From positions 1-33,879 of the forward strand of contig JAEUSI010000021.1 of NCBI GenBank assembly GCA_016788375.1: DNA of 33,879 bases. Direction: 5' to 3'. Of the stretch, positions 16,801 through 24,771 are shown piece by piece. How positions within the stretch are numbered: position 1 is the first letter of the stretch; every line of letters starts with the position of its first letter. Position numbers and translations under genes: made by a program. This DNA is from Ignavibacteria bacterium (GTDB lineage: Bacteria; Bacteroidota; Ignavibacteria; Tepidaquicellales; Tepidaquicellaceae). The notes under the pieces were generated by a model. The model was not told where the DNA came from, did not search any database, and was given only the letters and a program-made list of their open reading frames with translations.

Positions 16801-17951
16801 TTTTCTGATGAGGTTTTATGCGGGTTATAAATCACCGTTTTTCTTCTGATTAAAATTATACCGTAAACGGAAATCAGAAACAAAAACAGCGAAGTAATTA
16901 GAAGTTCGCCTATTGACTTTGCCAGCCCGAATCCGAAAACCGATGCATAACTGACCGGAGAGAATATTTCCACTTCAAGAAGTTTTGACGGAAAATGAAA
17001 TTCGATCCATGCATACCTTACAGCGGCAAGAAAAAGAACAAACAGAATAAATTTCTGGGATAAATAATTTACTTTTGTAAGAAGAATCAGAAATACAAAA
17101 AATAAAATTACAGTCATTCCGAAAACAAGCATCGAAATGATTTTGTCGGTAAGCAGCTCAATATCCTTTTCATGTGCAGATTTTACGAATTTCGGAATCA
17201 TAATTATTCCGATAACATTACCGTCAAAACCTTTAAGACTGATTTCTTCATTTTCGGAAATAAGGGAAGAGTCAATACTGATTTTGCCCGAGATTACATT
17301 TGCCGGAAAAATCTGCGGGATAAATCCGAGATTTTTATTGATATCATTAAGCAGACCTGCATTCTGAAAAAACTTGTTGTTGATAAGATATTTGATATCA
17401 ATAAACTTTGAAGTAAGCACCACTCCTGTTATCTGAGATTTATCCTTTATGTCATAAACCGGAAGATATTCAATCAGGAAAGTATAAAATCCGATTTCCT
17501 TTATGACGGAAAAATTTTTTCCGTTCAGGCATTTCTGCAGTGAAAAAATATCTGAATCCAGTTTCCTTCCCTTGAAAGCAAGCAGTTCGAGTCTTGTATT
17601 GTAAATTTCAACCTGATAATTCTTGTCGATATTTAACTTTAATATTTCTTCGAAGAGTTTTTTTGAATCGCTTCTCTGAATCTGTTTCCGGATTTCTGTG
17701 GATTCGGAGATTAATTTTGACAGGTTGCTTATATCTTCACAGTATCCGCTGTAAAGATTAAGGATTACTTCTTTCTGTTTGTTTATTTTTTCATCTGCAA
17801 CGGCATCCCAGTTACTGTCAATTCCGGAAGATACATACCCCGAAAAAAATCTGATTATTATAATCCAGATTAAAATTAATAAAGCGATTAAAGACAGGAT
17901 TTTTAATCTTCTTTTATAAATGAATTCAGAACCGGGATTTGATTTCAGCAT
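13806..17951 (-). CDS. very large membrane sensor histidine kinase, NtrY-like
   Basis: A 1381-residue protein. Order: TM1 (about 15-37); an extracytoplasmic sensor region to about 265; a block of about eight membrane segments (about 270-560); a second extracytoplasmic region (about 560-840) with a stretch rich in Glu; two more segments (about 845-905); a third extracytoplasmic region (about 910-1065); TM (about 1070-1092); HAMP (about 1090-1145); HisKA with RRVAHEIKNPLTPM, phospho-acceptor His1167; and HATPase_c with N-box NLIKNSIQS (1278-1286), DSGCGI (1310-1315) and MGLGL (1335-1339). All catalytic motifs are intact. The HEIKNPLTPMKLSIEHL form resembles NtrY. No response regulator lies nearby. 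TGGACA and TATTTT (18-base spacing) sit just before ATG 17951 on the minus strand. The stop overlaps the next gene. Confidence 0.92.
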   Translation of the reverse strand: MLKSNPGSEFIYKRRLKILSLIALLILIWIIIIRFFSGYVSSGIDSNWDAVADEKINKQKEVILNLYSGYCEDISNLSKLISESTEIRKQIQRSDSKKLFEEILKLNIDKNYQVEIYNTRLELLAFKGRKLDSDIFSLQKCLNGKNFSVIKEIGFYTFLIEYLPVYDIKDKSQITGVVLTSKFIDIKYLINNKFFQNAGLLNDINKNLGFIPQIFPANVISGKISIDSSLISENEEISLKGFDGNVIGIIMIPKFVKSAHEKDIELLTDKIISMLVFGMTVILFFVFLILLTKVNYLSQKFILFVLFLAAVRYAWIEFHFPSKLLEVEIFSPVSYASVFGFGLAKSIGELLITSLFLFLISVYGIILIRRKTVIYNPHKTSSEKLILFSLNFSLAVIFFALVYLFGTSIQSIIFDSNLKFFDKASIIPNFELFSIQLIILILAFSLFLFLSSIVILILNNSIIRYFSKNFYRKYSFILYLLSFIIISELASPYFDNFRIDFTDRILIIIFSFGFGFFAGIRLYLKKDYVILSAKNISVLILFCTITVPGILLDKISSQETEFVEIIGKKTSERSRDKIKFMLMTELSALSDDVRFENDIINKSKITELAFSVWAESKFSEENFNTAVIILDTNRKILSDFIFNSQLMYSDSIVNFAGNKLAKIKIKSETKPDTLLTIDSLFNEDILEEDEEYYEEKDITEEENLFISDKILILENNEDKYYLGVVPIEKVGLKNTAFATIMGYLMVAVQYESKNLQVQSSVQLFKNYSKDNFFEKLISDPIITEYVNGEIVSSTNQDLSKTNTLSLDAFRESVKDRNEKNIWRYEVINNEKYRTFYILADPEEESGNERIYSISLKRSDFKLITFFYLKFILFSVFIYLIIMFFYSAFMIFKIRKFRLNFREKLFASFFIVSIIPIILLAFYTRSFIKNKYDSNFQNQIISDLNLVSQGFKGIQVDLNSIDTLSKERNKNLTKALSNTDKNFNLFVKTRLVSTTNEELYKSDLLDTRVDADAYYNIVFLRKDFYSKTEEIGVYSFIVGYKPFFDSRNNIVGLMSSQTVYKQNEIKEELTEILTFIFGIYLIVIIVLLILVIYLTDRISKPILRLQYATEKIAKGESYADLKVDRKDEIGNLINSFNKMTRELESSKEKLKKAEREAAWRDIARRVAHEIKNPLTPMKLSIEHLYDVYGSNKINFAEILKKTRNIIIMEIDKLNRIATEFSDFAKLSGRNYMETNLNEVIEEVVSLYKLAPEIEFKENLDRKISPIYADKQELNRVFQNLIKNSIQSISGKGKIVINTYMNKEYVCAEVTDSGCGIDGTMLNNLFEPNFSTKSTGMGLGLAIAKKSLDDMKAGIRFESKISEGTKVTLTFIPYNPSAGKEIN

Positions 17952-18052
17952 TTTATACCGGATGTAAAATATTTTTTAATAAAATCTTCTGTCCACCGGA
18001 AAAAACATTCATCTGAAAATCCGCCAAAGAGATATGAGCAGGAAGTTTGGAA

Positions 18053-18526
18053 TTAATTTATAGAAATCTGATCTATGTACCAATTGCTGGCATAATATTT
18101 TAAAGAAACAGTAACTTTCAAATCCAGTTTCCGGGATCCGGAAATGTAAGTATAAATACCGTTTGCAAAGGCGTAAGAGTTATACTTGTTTGAATGTATA
18201 TATCTGAAACTGTCATTTCTGAAATAATCCATAAAATCATTCAGAATCAGTTCGGCCTGATTTGAACTGTAATATCCCTTTTCATTGCCGGCAATATTCA
18301 GATAAACCTGAGAATCAAAATAAAGTTTAATGGAGTTTACATTATTGTTAGAAAATCCGCTTCCGATTTCCTTAAATGTTTTTTTGCAGAGTTCATGTTT
18401 CTGTCTGGCAGCGTCATTTTTATACTTTTTATCTTTCCACCATTTGTCCTGTGAATATGAGTTAATATTGAAAAGGAAAAATACTGAAACAGTCAGGGTA
18501 AGTAAAAATAGAAACTTTTTGCTCAT
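18053..18526 (-). CDS. exported DUF4783 domain protein
   Basis: A 157-residue protein with an N-terminal signal peptide (about residues 1-25, ending NSYSQ) and one domain. The conserved pattern with Phe-Asp-Ser (YFDSQVYLNI), YSSNQAELILNDF and FRYIHSNKY matches DUF4783, an NTF2-like fold family common in Bacteroidota and relatives. No catalytic site is evident; it probably acts in the periplasm. It diverges from the tRNA gene and is separated from the kinase gene by about 100 bases. Its role is unknown. Confidence 0.8.
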   Translation of the reverse strand: MSKKFLFLLTLTVSVFFLFNINSYSQDKWWKDKKYKNDAARQKHELCKKTFKEIGSGFSNNNVNSIKLYFDSQVYLNIAGNEKGYYSSNQAELILNDFMDYFRNDSFRYIHSNKYNSYAFANGIYTYISGSRKLDLKVTVSLKYYASNWYIDQISIN

Positions 18527-18544
18527 TTAAAATTAGGTTACAGC

Positions 18545-18573
18545 AAATTAAAAAATTTCATCTGTTAAAGCAA
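18545..18573 (-). promoter_or_regulatory. putative promoter of the DUF4783 gene
   Basis: On the minus strand TTGCTT (18573-18568) and TAATTT (18550-18545) are separated by 17 bases; TAATTTG also fits the Bacteroidota -7 pattern TAnnTTTG. Start near 18538 would leave a leader of about 12 bases. Confidence 0.35.
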
Positions 18574-18683
18574 TTTACAAGAATGAATTGTTCAGAAAAT
18601 CAAACGAAAGAGATTCCGGCAATTTTTCCTGACAAATCTGACAATTTCAATGTCACATAATAATAATTTCATTCAAAATTGTA

Positions 18684-18712
18684 TTGAATAAGTTTATCAT
18701 TAAACGTAATTT
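18684..18712 (+). promoter_or_regulatory. putative promoter of the CAU tRNA gene
   Basis: TTGAAT (18684-18689) and TAATTT (18707-18712) are 17 bases apart. Transcription from about 18719 would begin 13 bases before the mature tRNA 5' end. Confidence 0.45.
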
Positions 18713-18731
18713 AAAAATTATCTGAAAAAAC

Positions 18732-18805
18732 GCCGGGATAGCTCAGCTGGTTAGAGCGTCGGAATCATAATCCGCAGGTCGGGGGTTCAAGTCCCTCTCC
18801 CGGTA
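18732..18805 (+). tRNA. tRNA with CAU anticodon (elongator Met or Ile2)
   Basis: All four arms fold. The acceptor pairs GCCGGGA with TCCCGGT (first pair G1-U72), the D stem is GCTC/GAGC with an AGCTGGTTA loop, the anticodon loop is ATCATAA (anticodon CAT at 18765-18767), and the T arm has loop TTCAAGT. The discriminator is A at 18805 and no CCA is encoded (CAA follows). The anticodon stem lacks the three G-C pairs of initiator tRNAs and its outermost pair (T27, C43) is a mismatch. Sequence alone does not separate elongator Met from the lysidine-modified Ile2. Confidence 0.92.
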
Positions 18806-18893
18806 CAAAAAATCAGTTTTCCCCTCATTTATCGCCGGAATACAGAAATCCGAATCAATGACAGATAAGACTGATAATTTATTGATAATTCAA

Positions 18894-18922
18894 TTGATTA
18901 ATTTTCAGGAATAAGCTATTTT
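18894..18922 (+). promoter_or_regulatory. putative promoter of rplY
   Basis: TTGATT (18894-18899) and TATTTT (18917-18922) are 17 bases apart; the expected start near 18929 gives a short leader to ATG 18952. Confidence 0.35.
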
Positions 18923-18951
18923 TATTGTTTAGTATTTAAAATTTAACAAAT

Positions 18952-19584
18952 ATGTCAGAAATAACCTTAAAGGCAAAAAGAAGAGAGGATTATAAAGAAT
19001 CAACTCTTAATCAGTTACGTAAAAAAGGCGTGATACCGGGAATTTATTATGGTCACGGAATAGACAACATCAGTATAGCTGCAAATGAACTGGACTTAAG
19101 ACCGGTTATTTATACTTCCGAAGCAAACATTGTAAATCTGAATATAGAAGGCGATAAACCTCTCAGCTGTATTCTTAAAGATGTTCAGTTCCATCCCGTA
19201 ACGGACAGACCTCTTCATTTTGATTTAATTGCATTAAAAGAAGGCGAAGCCATAAATATTGAAGTTTCTGTTATACTTACCGGAAATGCAATCGGAATAA
19301 AAGAAGGCGGTGTGCTTCAGCATATTCTTCATAAACTGGAAATAGAATGTCTTCCTAAAGATATTCCTTCTCATATTGATGTTGATGTTTCGGGTCTGAA
19401 TATAGGGGATGCTGTAAAAATTGGCGACCTTAAACTTGAAAATGTAAAGATAATTAATGATGAGAATGCAACAATAGTAGCTGTATTAGCACCGACTGTA
19501 GAAAAGGAAGCTCCTGCAGCAGCCGAAGAAGGACCAGCAGAACCGGAAGTTATCTCCAAAACAAAGAAAGAGGAAGAAGAATAA
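18952..19584 (+). CDS. rplY: 50S ribosomal protein L25, general stress protein Ctc type
   Basis: A 210-residue long-form L25 (Ctc/TL5). The N-terminal 5S rRNA-binding domain (about residues 1-92) has LRKKGVIPGIYYG and FHPVTDRPLHFD; the C-terminal TL5 domain follows (about 95-185), ending in an acidic, Glu/Ala-rich tail. It binds 5S rRNA in the large ribosomal subunit. It lies directly upstream of pth, a common pairing in bacteria, with a gap of 26 bases, and downstream of a tRNA gene. No Shine-Dalgarno is visible before ATG 18952. Confidence 0.95.
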   Translation: MSEITLKAKRREDYKESTLNQLRKKGVIPGIYYGHGIDNISIAANELDLRPVIYTSEANIVNLNIEGDKPLSCILKDVQFHPVTDRPLHFDLIALKEGEAINIEVSVILTGNAIGIKEGGVLQHILHKLEIECLPKDIPSHIDVDVSGLNIGDAVKIGDLKLENVKIINDENATIVAVLAPTVEKEAPAAAEEGPAEPEVISKTKKEEEE

Positions 19585-19610
19585 TTTTCCGAATCTTATT
19601 TTAGTAAGAA

Positions 19611-20225
19611 TTGAAACTGATTATCGGTCTGGGAAATCCAGGCAGGAAATACGAATTAACCAGACATAATATAGGTTTTCTGATTTCTGATAATTTTGCA
19701 GAAACACGCGGAATGAGTTTCAAAACCGGAAAAGGCGACTGGTATGAATGCAGATTCAAAATTGATGAGGAAGAAATCTGCCTGATAAAACCGGTTACTT
19801 ATATGAATAACAGCGGAGTTGCTGTAAAGGAATTCATAGAAAAATGTGAAGAAGAAATAAAATTAAGGGATATATTTGTAATAGTTGACGATTTTCAGAT
19901 AGTTCTCGGATCCGTAAGAGTCAGAAAAAAAGGAAGTGACGGCGGGCATAACGGGCTTTCAAGCATTATTTATCATCTGAATTCGGATGAGTTTCCGAGG
20001 ATGAGGGCAGGTATAGGAGTGAACACAGTACTTAAAAAAGATGAATATATAGATTTTGTACTTGGAGATTTTGACGAACACGAGATAAAAATTTTACGGA
20101 AAATGATGCCGGTGTACAGTGAATGCATTTTATCATTCATTATACACGGAATAACAAAAACAATGAATGAATTCAATAAGGTTTTCGAAAAAGCTGATTC
20201 CGGTCTGATAAAACCAGGTGATTAA
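19611..20225 (+). CDS. pth: peptidyl-tRNA hydrolase
   Basis: A 204-residue enzyme that cleaves peptidyl-tRNA to recycle tRNA. The start LIIGLGNPGRKYELTRHN holds Asn9 and the catalytic His19; KPVTYMNNSG, VDDF (the catalytic Asp region) and GSDGGHNGLSSI follow in family order. The length is typical. The start is TTG at 19611: the conserved protein begins MKLIIGLGNPG in the family, and no ATG fits. It probably forms one transcript with rplY, closed by a terminator at 20251-20281. Confidence 0.95.
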   Translation: MKLIIGLGNPGRKYELTRHNIGFLISDNFAETRGMSFKTGKGDWYECRFKIDEEEICLIKPVTYMNNSGVAVKEFIEKCEEEIKLRDIFVIVDDFQIVLGSVRVRKKGSDGGHNGLSSIIYHLNSDEFPRMRAGIGVNTVLKKDEYIDFVLGDFDEHEIKILRKMMPVYSECILSFIIHGITKTMNEFNKVFEKADSGLIKPGD

Positions 20226-20250
20226 AATAAAGTAATTAAATAAATCATAC

Positions 20251-20281
20251 ATCCCGATAATAAACTGTTATTGGGATTTTT
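20251..20281 (+). terminator. intrinsic terminator after pth
   Basis: ATCCCGATAA (20251-20260) pairs with TTATTGGGAT (20268-20277), one G-U pair, 7-base loop, followed by a short T-run to 20281. Confidence 0.8.
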
Positions 20282-20313
20282 CATAAAAATATTCAGTAAA
20301 TTAAAAACAGAAA

Positions 20314-22707
20314 ATGCGGAAATATTTATTAAGCATCCTGCTTGTAATCATTGCTCCGGTAATGACATTTGCAAGTGAGGCGGATTTAAAGATTCCCGAA
20401 TTAAGCGCAGCGCAGAACCAGTTACTTATATACGGTATAGTTGTCTGCTTAATAGGGATATTATTCGGAATTTACCAGTTTGTTGCTGTAAAAAAACTAC
20501 CGGCACATAAATCCATGCTGGATGTATCACAAATTATTTTCGAAACATGTAAAACTTATCTTCTTCAGCAGGGGAAGTTCCTGGTAATATTATTTATTTT
20601 TATTGCTGTATGTATAGGATTTTATTTCGGTGTATTACAGCATCAGTCAATCGGCGGAGTACTTCTTATACTTTCCTGGACTGTCATTGGTATACTGGGT
20701 TCTTACGGAGTTGCATGGTTCGGAATCAGAATGAATACTCTTGCAAACAGCAGAATGGCATTTGCATCTCTTGAAAGAAAACCATTGAAGCTTCTTACGA
20801 TTCCGTTGACAGCAGGAATGAGCATAGGGGTTTTGCTAATCTGCGTTGAGCTGGTAATGATGATAATAATTTTCCTTTATGTACCGAGAGAATTTGCAGG
20901 AGCTAGTTTTATAGGATTTGCAATCGGCGAATCGCTTGGTGCTTCTGCACTGAGAATAGCCGGCGGAATATTTACAAAGATTGCCGATATCGGTTCGGAT
21001 CTTATGAAAGTTGTTTTTAAAATCAAGGAAGACGATCCGAGAAATCCGGGAGTAATCGCTGACTGTACAGGCGACAATGCAGGAGACAGCGTAGGACCTA
21101 CTGCTGACGGATTTGAAACTTACGGAGTAACAGGCGTTGCACTTATAAGCTTTATCGTGCTTGCAGTTTCCGGAGTTGAACTTCAGGCTACGCTGCTTGT
21201 ATGGATTTTTGTTATGAGAATTTTAATGATTATAACTTCCATCGGCGCGTTTTATATTAACGGATTTATTTCCAAAATAAAATATACCGGAAAAGACAAA
21301 CTTGATTTTGAAGCTCCGCTGACATCACTAGTCTGGACAACTTCAATTCTATCCATTTTTGTAACATTTATTATAAGTTATCTTTTAATTGGCGACTTGC
21401 CGGAAAATCTGTGGATTACTTTATCGATTATTATCAGTTTCGGTACGCTCGGAGCTGCATTAATACCCGAGTTCACAAAAATTTTCACTTCGCCGAAATC
21501 CAAACATGTAAATGAAGTAGTGACTGCTTCACGGGAAGGCGGCGCATCCCTTACGATTTTATCCGGACTCGTAGCCGGAAATTTCAGCGCTTTCTGGATG
21601 GGAATGGTATTCTTTGCTTTAATGTTCGGAGCATATTTTACATCTCAGTATATTCCGGAACCAATGATGGTTTATCACACGATTTTTGCTTTCGGACTTG
21701 TTGCTTTCGGAATGCTCGGAATGGGACCGGTTACAATTGCTGTTGATTCATACGGACCGGTTACAGATAATGCTCAGTCAGTATATGAATTATCTCTTAT
21801 AGAAGAAAACAAAGCCGAAAAAGAAAAAGAAATTGAAAAAGATTTCGGATTCAAGCCTGACTGGGAAAGAGCAAAGCTTTATCTCGAGGAAAATGACGGA
21901 GCCGGAAATACTTTTAAAGCAACTGCTAAGCCGGTTCTGATCGGTACAGCTGTAGTCGGAGCTACAACCATGATTTTTTCCCTTATACTACTTGTAAAAA
22001 ATGTACTCGGAGTCGAGCCTGAAACAATTTTAAACCTGCTTAATCCGTATTCAATACTCGGATTTCTCTGCGGCGGTGCTGTAATTTACTGGTTTACCGG
22101 TGCTTCAACACAGGCTGTTACGACCGGAGCATACAGTGCTGTTGAATATATTAAGAAAAATATTAATCTTGACGATGATGCTTCACTTAGCGCATCTACC
22201 GAAAAATCCAAGGAAGTCGTTGAAATCTGCACAAAATATGCTCAGAAGGGGATGTTCAATATCTTTATTGCGATATTTTCATTTGCAATAGCATTTTCAT
22301 TTATGTCTGCTCCATCTGAAAACGATAATTCGCCTACTGCTTTTTTTATAAGTTATCTTATTTCAATTGCCGTATTCGGATTGTTTCAGGCGATATTCAT
22401 GGCTAATGCAGGAGGAGCATGGGACAATGCAAAGAAAGTTGTTGAAGTTGATCTGAGGGAAAAAGGAACGCCTCTTCATGACGCTACGGTTATCGGCGAT
22501 ACGGTAGGTGATCCGTTTAAAGACACTTCATCGGTTGCATTAAATCCTATTATCAAGTTTACAACTTTATTCGGTCTGCTTGCGATGGAAATTGCAATTA
22601 CGGAACAGTTCAGAGATTCAGCACCGATTATAGGTGTAATATTCTTAGTGATCGCTCTTTATTTTGTTTGGAGATCATTTTACAAAATGAGAATCATTAA
22701 AGTATAA
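20314..22707 (+). CDS. hppA: membrane-bound ion-translocating pyrophosphatase, divergent subfamily
   Basis: A 797-residue protein with about 16 membrane segments that couples PPi hydrolysis to H+ and/or Na+ pumping. Conserved catalytic parts: EDDPRNPGVIAD and then CTGDNAGD (about 238-257), keeping the spaced Asp residues of the usual DNVGDNVGD; NAGGAWDNAKKVVE; and HDATVIGDTVGDPFKDTS. The usual DLVGKVE is replaced by DLMKVVFK, one residue shorter. A charged loop of about 30 residues more than usual precedes GNTFKATAKP, where Lys535 occupies the site that sets K+ independence in this family. The N-terminus has a signal-like first segment. No Shine-Dalgarno is seen. The ion carried cannot be fixed from sequence; see findings. 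Confidence 0.93.
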   Translation: MRKYLLSILLVIIAPVMTFASEADLKIPELSAAQNQLLIYGIVVCLIGILFGIYQFVAVKKLPAHKSMLDVSQIIFETCKTYLLQQGKFLVILFIFIAVCIGFYFGVLQHQSIGGVLLILSWTVIGILGSYGVAWFGIRMNTLANSRMAFASLERKPLKLLTIPLTAGMSIGVLLICVELVMMIIIFLYVPREFAGASFIGFAIGESLGASALRIAGGIFTKIADIGSDLMKVVFKIKEDDPRNPGVIADCTGDNAGDSVGPTADGFETYGVTGVALISFIVLAVSGVELQATLLVWIFVMRILMIITSIGAFYINGFISKIKYTGKDKLDFEAPLTSLVWTTSILSIFVTFIISYLLIGDLPENLWITLSIIISFGTLGAALIPEFTKIFTSPKSKHVNEVVTASREGGASLTILSGLVAGNFSAFWMGMVFFALMFGAYFTSQYIPEPMMVYHTIFAFGLVAFGMLGMGPVTIAVDSYGPVTDNAQSVYELSLIEENKAEKEKEIEKDFGFKPDWERAKLYLEENDGAGNTFKATAKPVLIGTAVVGATTMIFSLILLVKNVLGVEPETILNLLNPYSILGFLCGGAVIYWFTGASTQAVTTGAYSAVEYIKKNINLDDDASLSASTEKSKEVVEICTKYAQKGMFNIFIAIFSFAIAFSFMSAPSENDNSPTAFFISYLISIAVFGLFQAIFMANAGGAWDNAKKVVEVDLREKGTPLHDATVIGDTVGDPFKDTSSVALNPIIKFTTLFGLLAMEIAITEQFRDSAPIIGVIFLVIALYFVWRSFYKMRIIKV

Positions 22708-22734
22708 GTAAAAGGAAATTGTAATTTTCTGCAG

Positions 22735-22769
22735 AAGGATGTTCAGAAATGAATATCCTTTTGTTTTTT
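22735..22769 (+). terminator. intrinsic terminator after hppA
   Basis: AAGGATGTTCA (22735-22745) pairs with TGAATATCCTT (22750-22760), one G-U pair, around a GAAA tetraloop, followed by TTGTTTTTT. The tail overlaps the end of the convergent Omp85 gene; the other strand has no T-run, so it serves hppA only. Confidence 0.85.
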
Positions 22770-24531
22770 AAAAATCATTTACCAGCCCGAAGTTAAGTAT
22801 TCCGTCGAGAATCCCGCTGTCTTTATTGAGAGCATAGCTTACACCGATAACTCCGATCCCCGATTCAAGCCTGATTCCGATTCCGTAACCGTAAAGATAC
22901 CCGCTTTGTTCGGGAAAATTATTGAGCTGATCATAAGGCTTAAGATAATATCCGTTATCAAAAAATCCGAAAAGAAATCCTCTCCTTGAGATTGCATATC
23001 TCAATTCAATGCTGCCGGCTGCAACCTGTGAAGCAAGAAACTGCTCGTTGCGGTAACCGCGTACATATTTAAATCCTCCGATTCTGAAAAGATCTGCATC
23101 GTCAAGCTGATCTGAATTAATTGCACCGCCGGAAAATCTCAGCAATGCTGTCTGACGGCTTACAAAAGATGAATAATAGTCTGCATCAAGCGTATACCGC
23201 TGAATAGAGTAACTGTCGTTGTTGTATAAATTCTGCAGCGATGCAAGATTGTAAATTGTTTTATTCCCGTATGAATAAAGAGTTCTGAACAGGAATCCGC
23301 CGGATGGAATATAAATATTGTCCCTGCTGTCGAATTTTAATTCAAGCCCGGTAAATAAAATCCTCGAATCTGCAACAATAAAAGCTGGATTAATTACATC
23401 TGACGGAATTACCCTGTTGTATCCTGCGACGGCTGATACTGTAAACAAATCCGAAAATGGAAAGTCTGCTTTGAAATCGAGATTTCTCGAAGTATATGCC
23501 GTATCCTGAATCCTCTGAAGGAATCCGAGATTTAAATTAACAGGCAGACCGACAAAATACGGTTCGTAATATGCAAACTCTATTTCCTGTGTAACCCTTA
23601 CTTCCTGCTGATATCTCGCTAAAATCTTCCTACCAGTTCCGAAAAGATTTCGCAGGGAAACATTAACTAATCCCGTGAGATATCCGCTTTCATTTTCATT
23701 TGCAGGAGGATTGTAACCGATGATTCCGTCGAATGTATTTGTATTGCCTTCCTTTACTTCAATCAGCAGGCCGGATTCATTCTTATTCTTTGTCGAATAG
23801 ATTTTTGGTTCGTCCACATACTCAAAGATGTTCAGACGGTCAAGTCGTTCTTTCATTTCCTGAACTGATTTTGAAGTTATATATTTATTCTTGCTCAGTC
23901 TAAGTTCGCGGATGATTACGTTATCATGTGTAGTCTCGTTTCCTTTGATTTTTACCTGTTCGATTCTGACTTTGGAATTTTCAGTTATTTTCAGATCAAT
24001 TCTGAGCTTGTCTTTCCCGTTATCCTGATAAACTGAAATATCATTTATGCTGATTTTTGCAAAAGGAAGGTCTTTTGATTCGTATAACTTCAGCAGTTCG
24101 GAAATGTCTTCATTCAACACATTGTCATTAAGAACTTCGTTTTCTTTAGTTGTGAAAAGTTTCAGTATCTGACTGTCCGGAATTACAGTATTACCTTCAA
24201 TATTTATTTTACCGACTGTTACATTTTTCCCTTCATTTATTTTTAAAGTGATTTCCGCAAAAGATGAATCCTCTGTAACATCAACTTTTTCTTCGTCAAA
24301 TTTCATATACAGATAACCCGAAGATTTATATTTGTCACGGATCGTTTTCAGATCAAGTTTAAACTGATCTTCCTTAAAAATCCCGTCCTTCTTTGTGACC
24401 ATAAGATTCAGGATATTTCCGGCGGTAAGATAACTATTGCCCGAAATGTCAATTGAAGTTATTCTTGTCTGCGGAAATGCAAAATTTAAAGGAATGAAAA
24501 ATATTAATATTAGAATGAAATCTCTTCTCAT
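22768..24531 (-). CDS. Omp85 family outer-membrane protein with POTRA domains
   Basis: A 587-residue protein. A signal peptide (about residues 1-20, ending FAFPQ) precedes about three POTRA repeats (about 22-260), each with the short ITLKINEG/IDLKITEN type strands, then a beta-barrel of about 320 residues ending in a C-terminal Phe. The loop-6 motif YVRGYRNEQ lies near 488-496. It resembles BamA/TamA-type assembly factors but is shorter than BamA (about 800) and differs from the 668-residue Omp85 protein at 9264. It probably helps insert proteins or lipids into the outer membrane. It converges with hppA and diverges from the T9SS cargo gene at 24772. Confidence 0.87.
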   Translation of the reverse strand: MRRDFILILIFFIPLNFAFPQTRITSIDISGNSYLTAGNILNLMVTKKDGIFKEDQFKLDLKTIRDKYKSSGYLYMKFDEEKVDVTEDSSFAEITLKINEGKNVTVGKINIEGNTVIPDSQILKLFTTKENEVLNDNVLNEDISELLKLYESKDLPFAKISINDISVYQDNGKDKLRIDLKITENSKVRIEQVKIKGNETTHDNVIIRELRLSKNKYITSKSVQEMKERLDRLNIFEYVDEPKIYSTKNKNESGLLIEVKEGNTNTFDGIIGYNPPANENESGYLTGLVNVSLRNLFGTGRKILARYQQEVRVTQEIEFAYYEPYFVGLPVNLNLGFLQRIQDTAYTSRNLDFKADFPFSDLFTVSAVAGYNRVIPSDVINPAFIVADSRILFTGLELKFDSRDNIYIPSGGFLFRTLYSYGNKTIYNLASLQNLYNNDSYSIQRYTLDADYYSSFVSRQTALLRFSGGAINSDQLDDADLFRIGGFKYVRGYRNEQFLASQVAAGSIELRYAISRRGFLFGFFDNGYYLKPYDQLNNFPEQSGYLYGYGIGIRLESGIGVIGVSYALNKDSGILDGILNFGLVNDF

Positions 24532-24771
24532 ATTGTGTCTTTTGCAATCTAATTTAAAAGAAATAAAATTAAAACTTATTTTAAAATTTCAGAATTAATC
24601 CGGGAGGAAGAAATAACAGATTGTATACTATTTTTTCATTTATTTTTTAAAATGTTCTAAGCAATATTAAATGTAAAAATTAAATTTAAGGAAGCAACTG
24701 CAACCCATACAGACCTGAAGAGAATTAATAATTTTTAAACTCAATCAATAAAATTGTGGGGGTAAATTATC

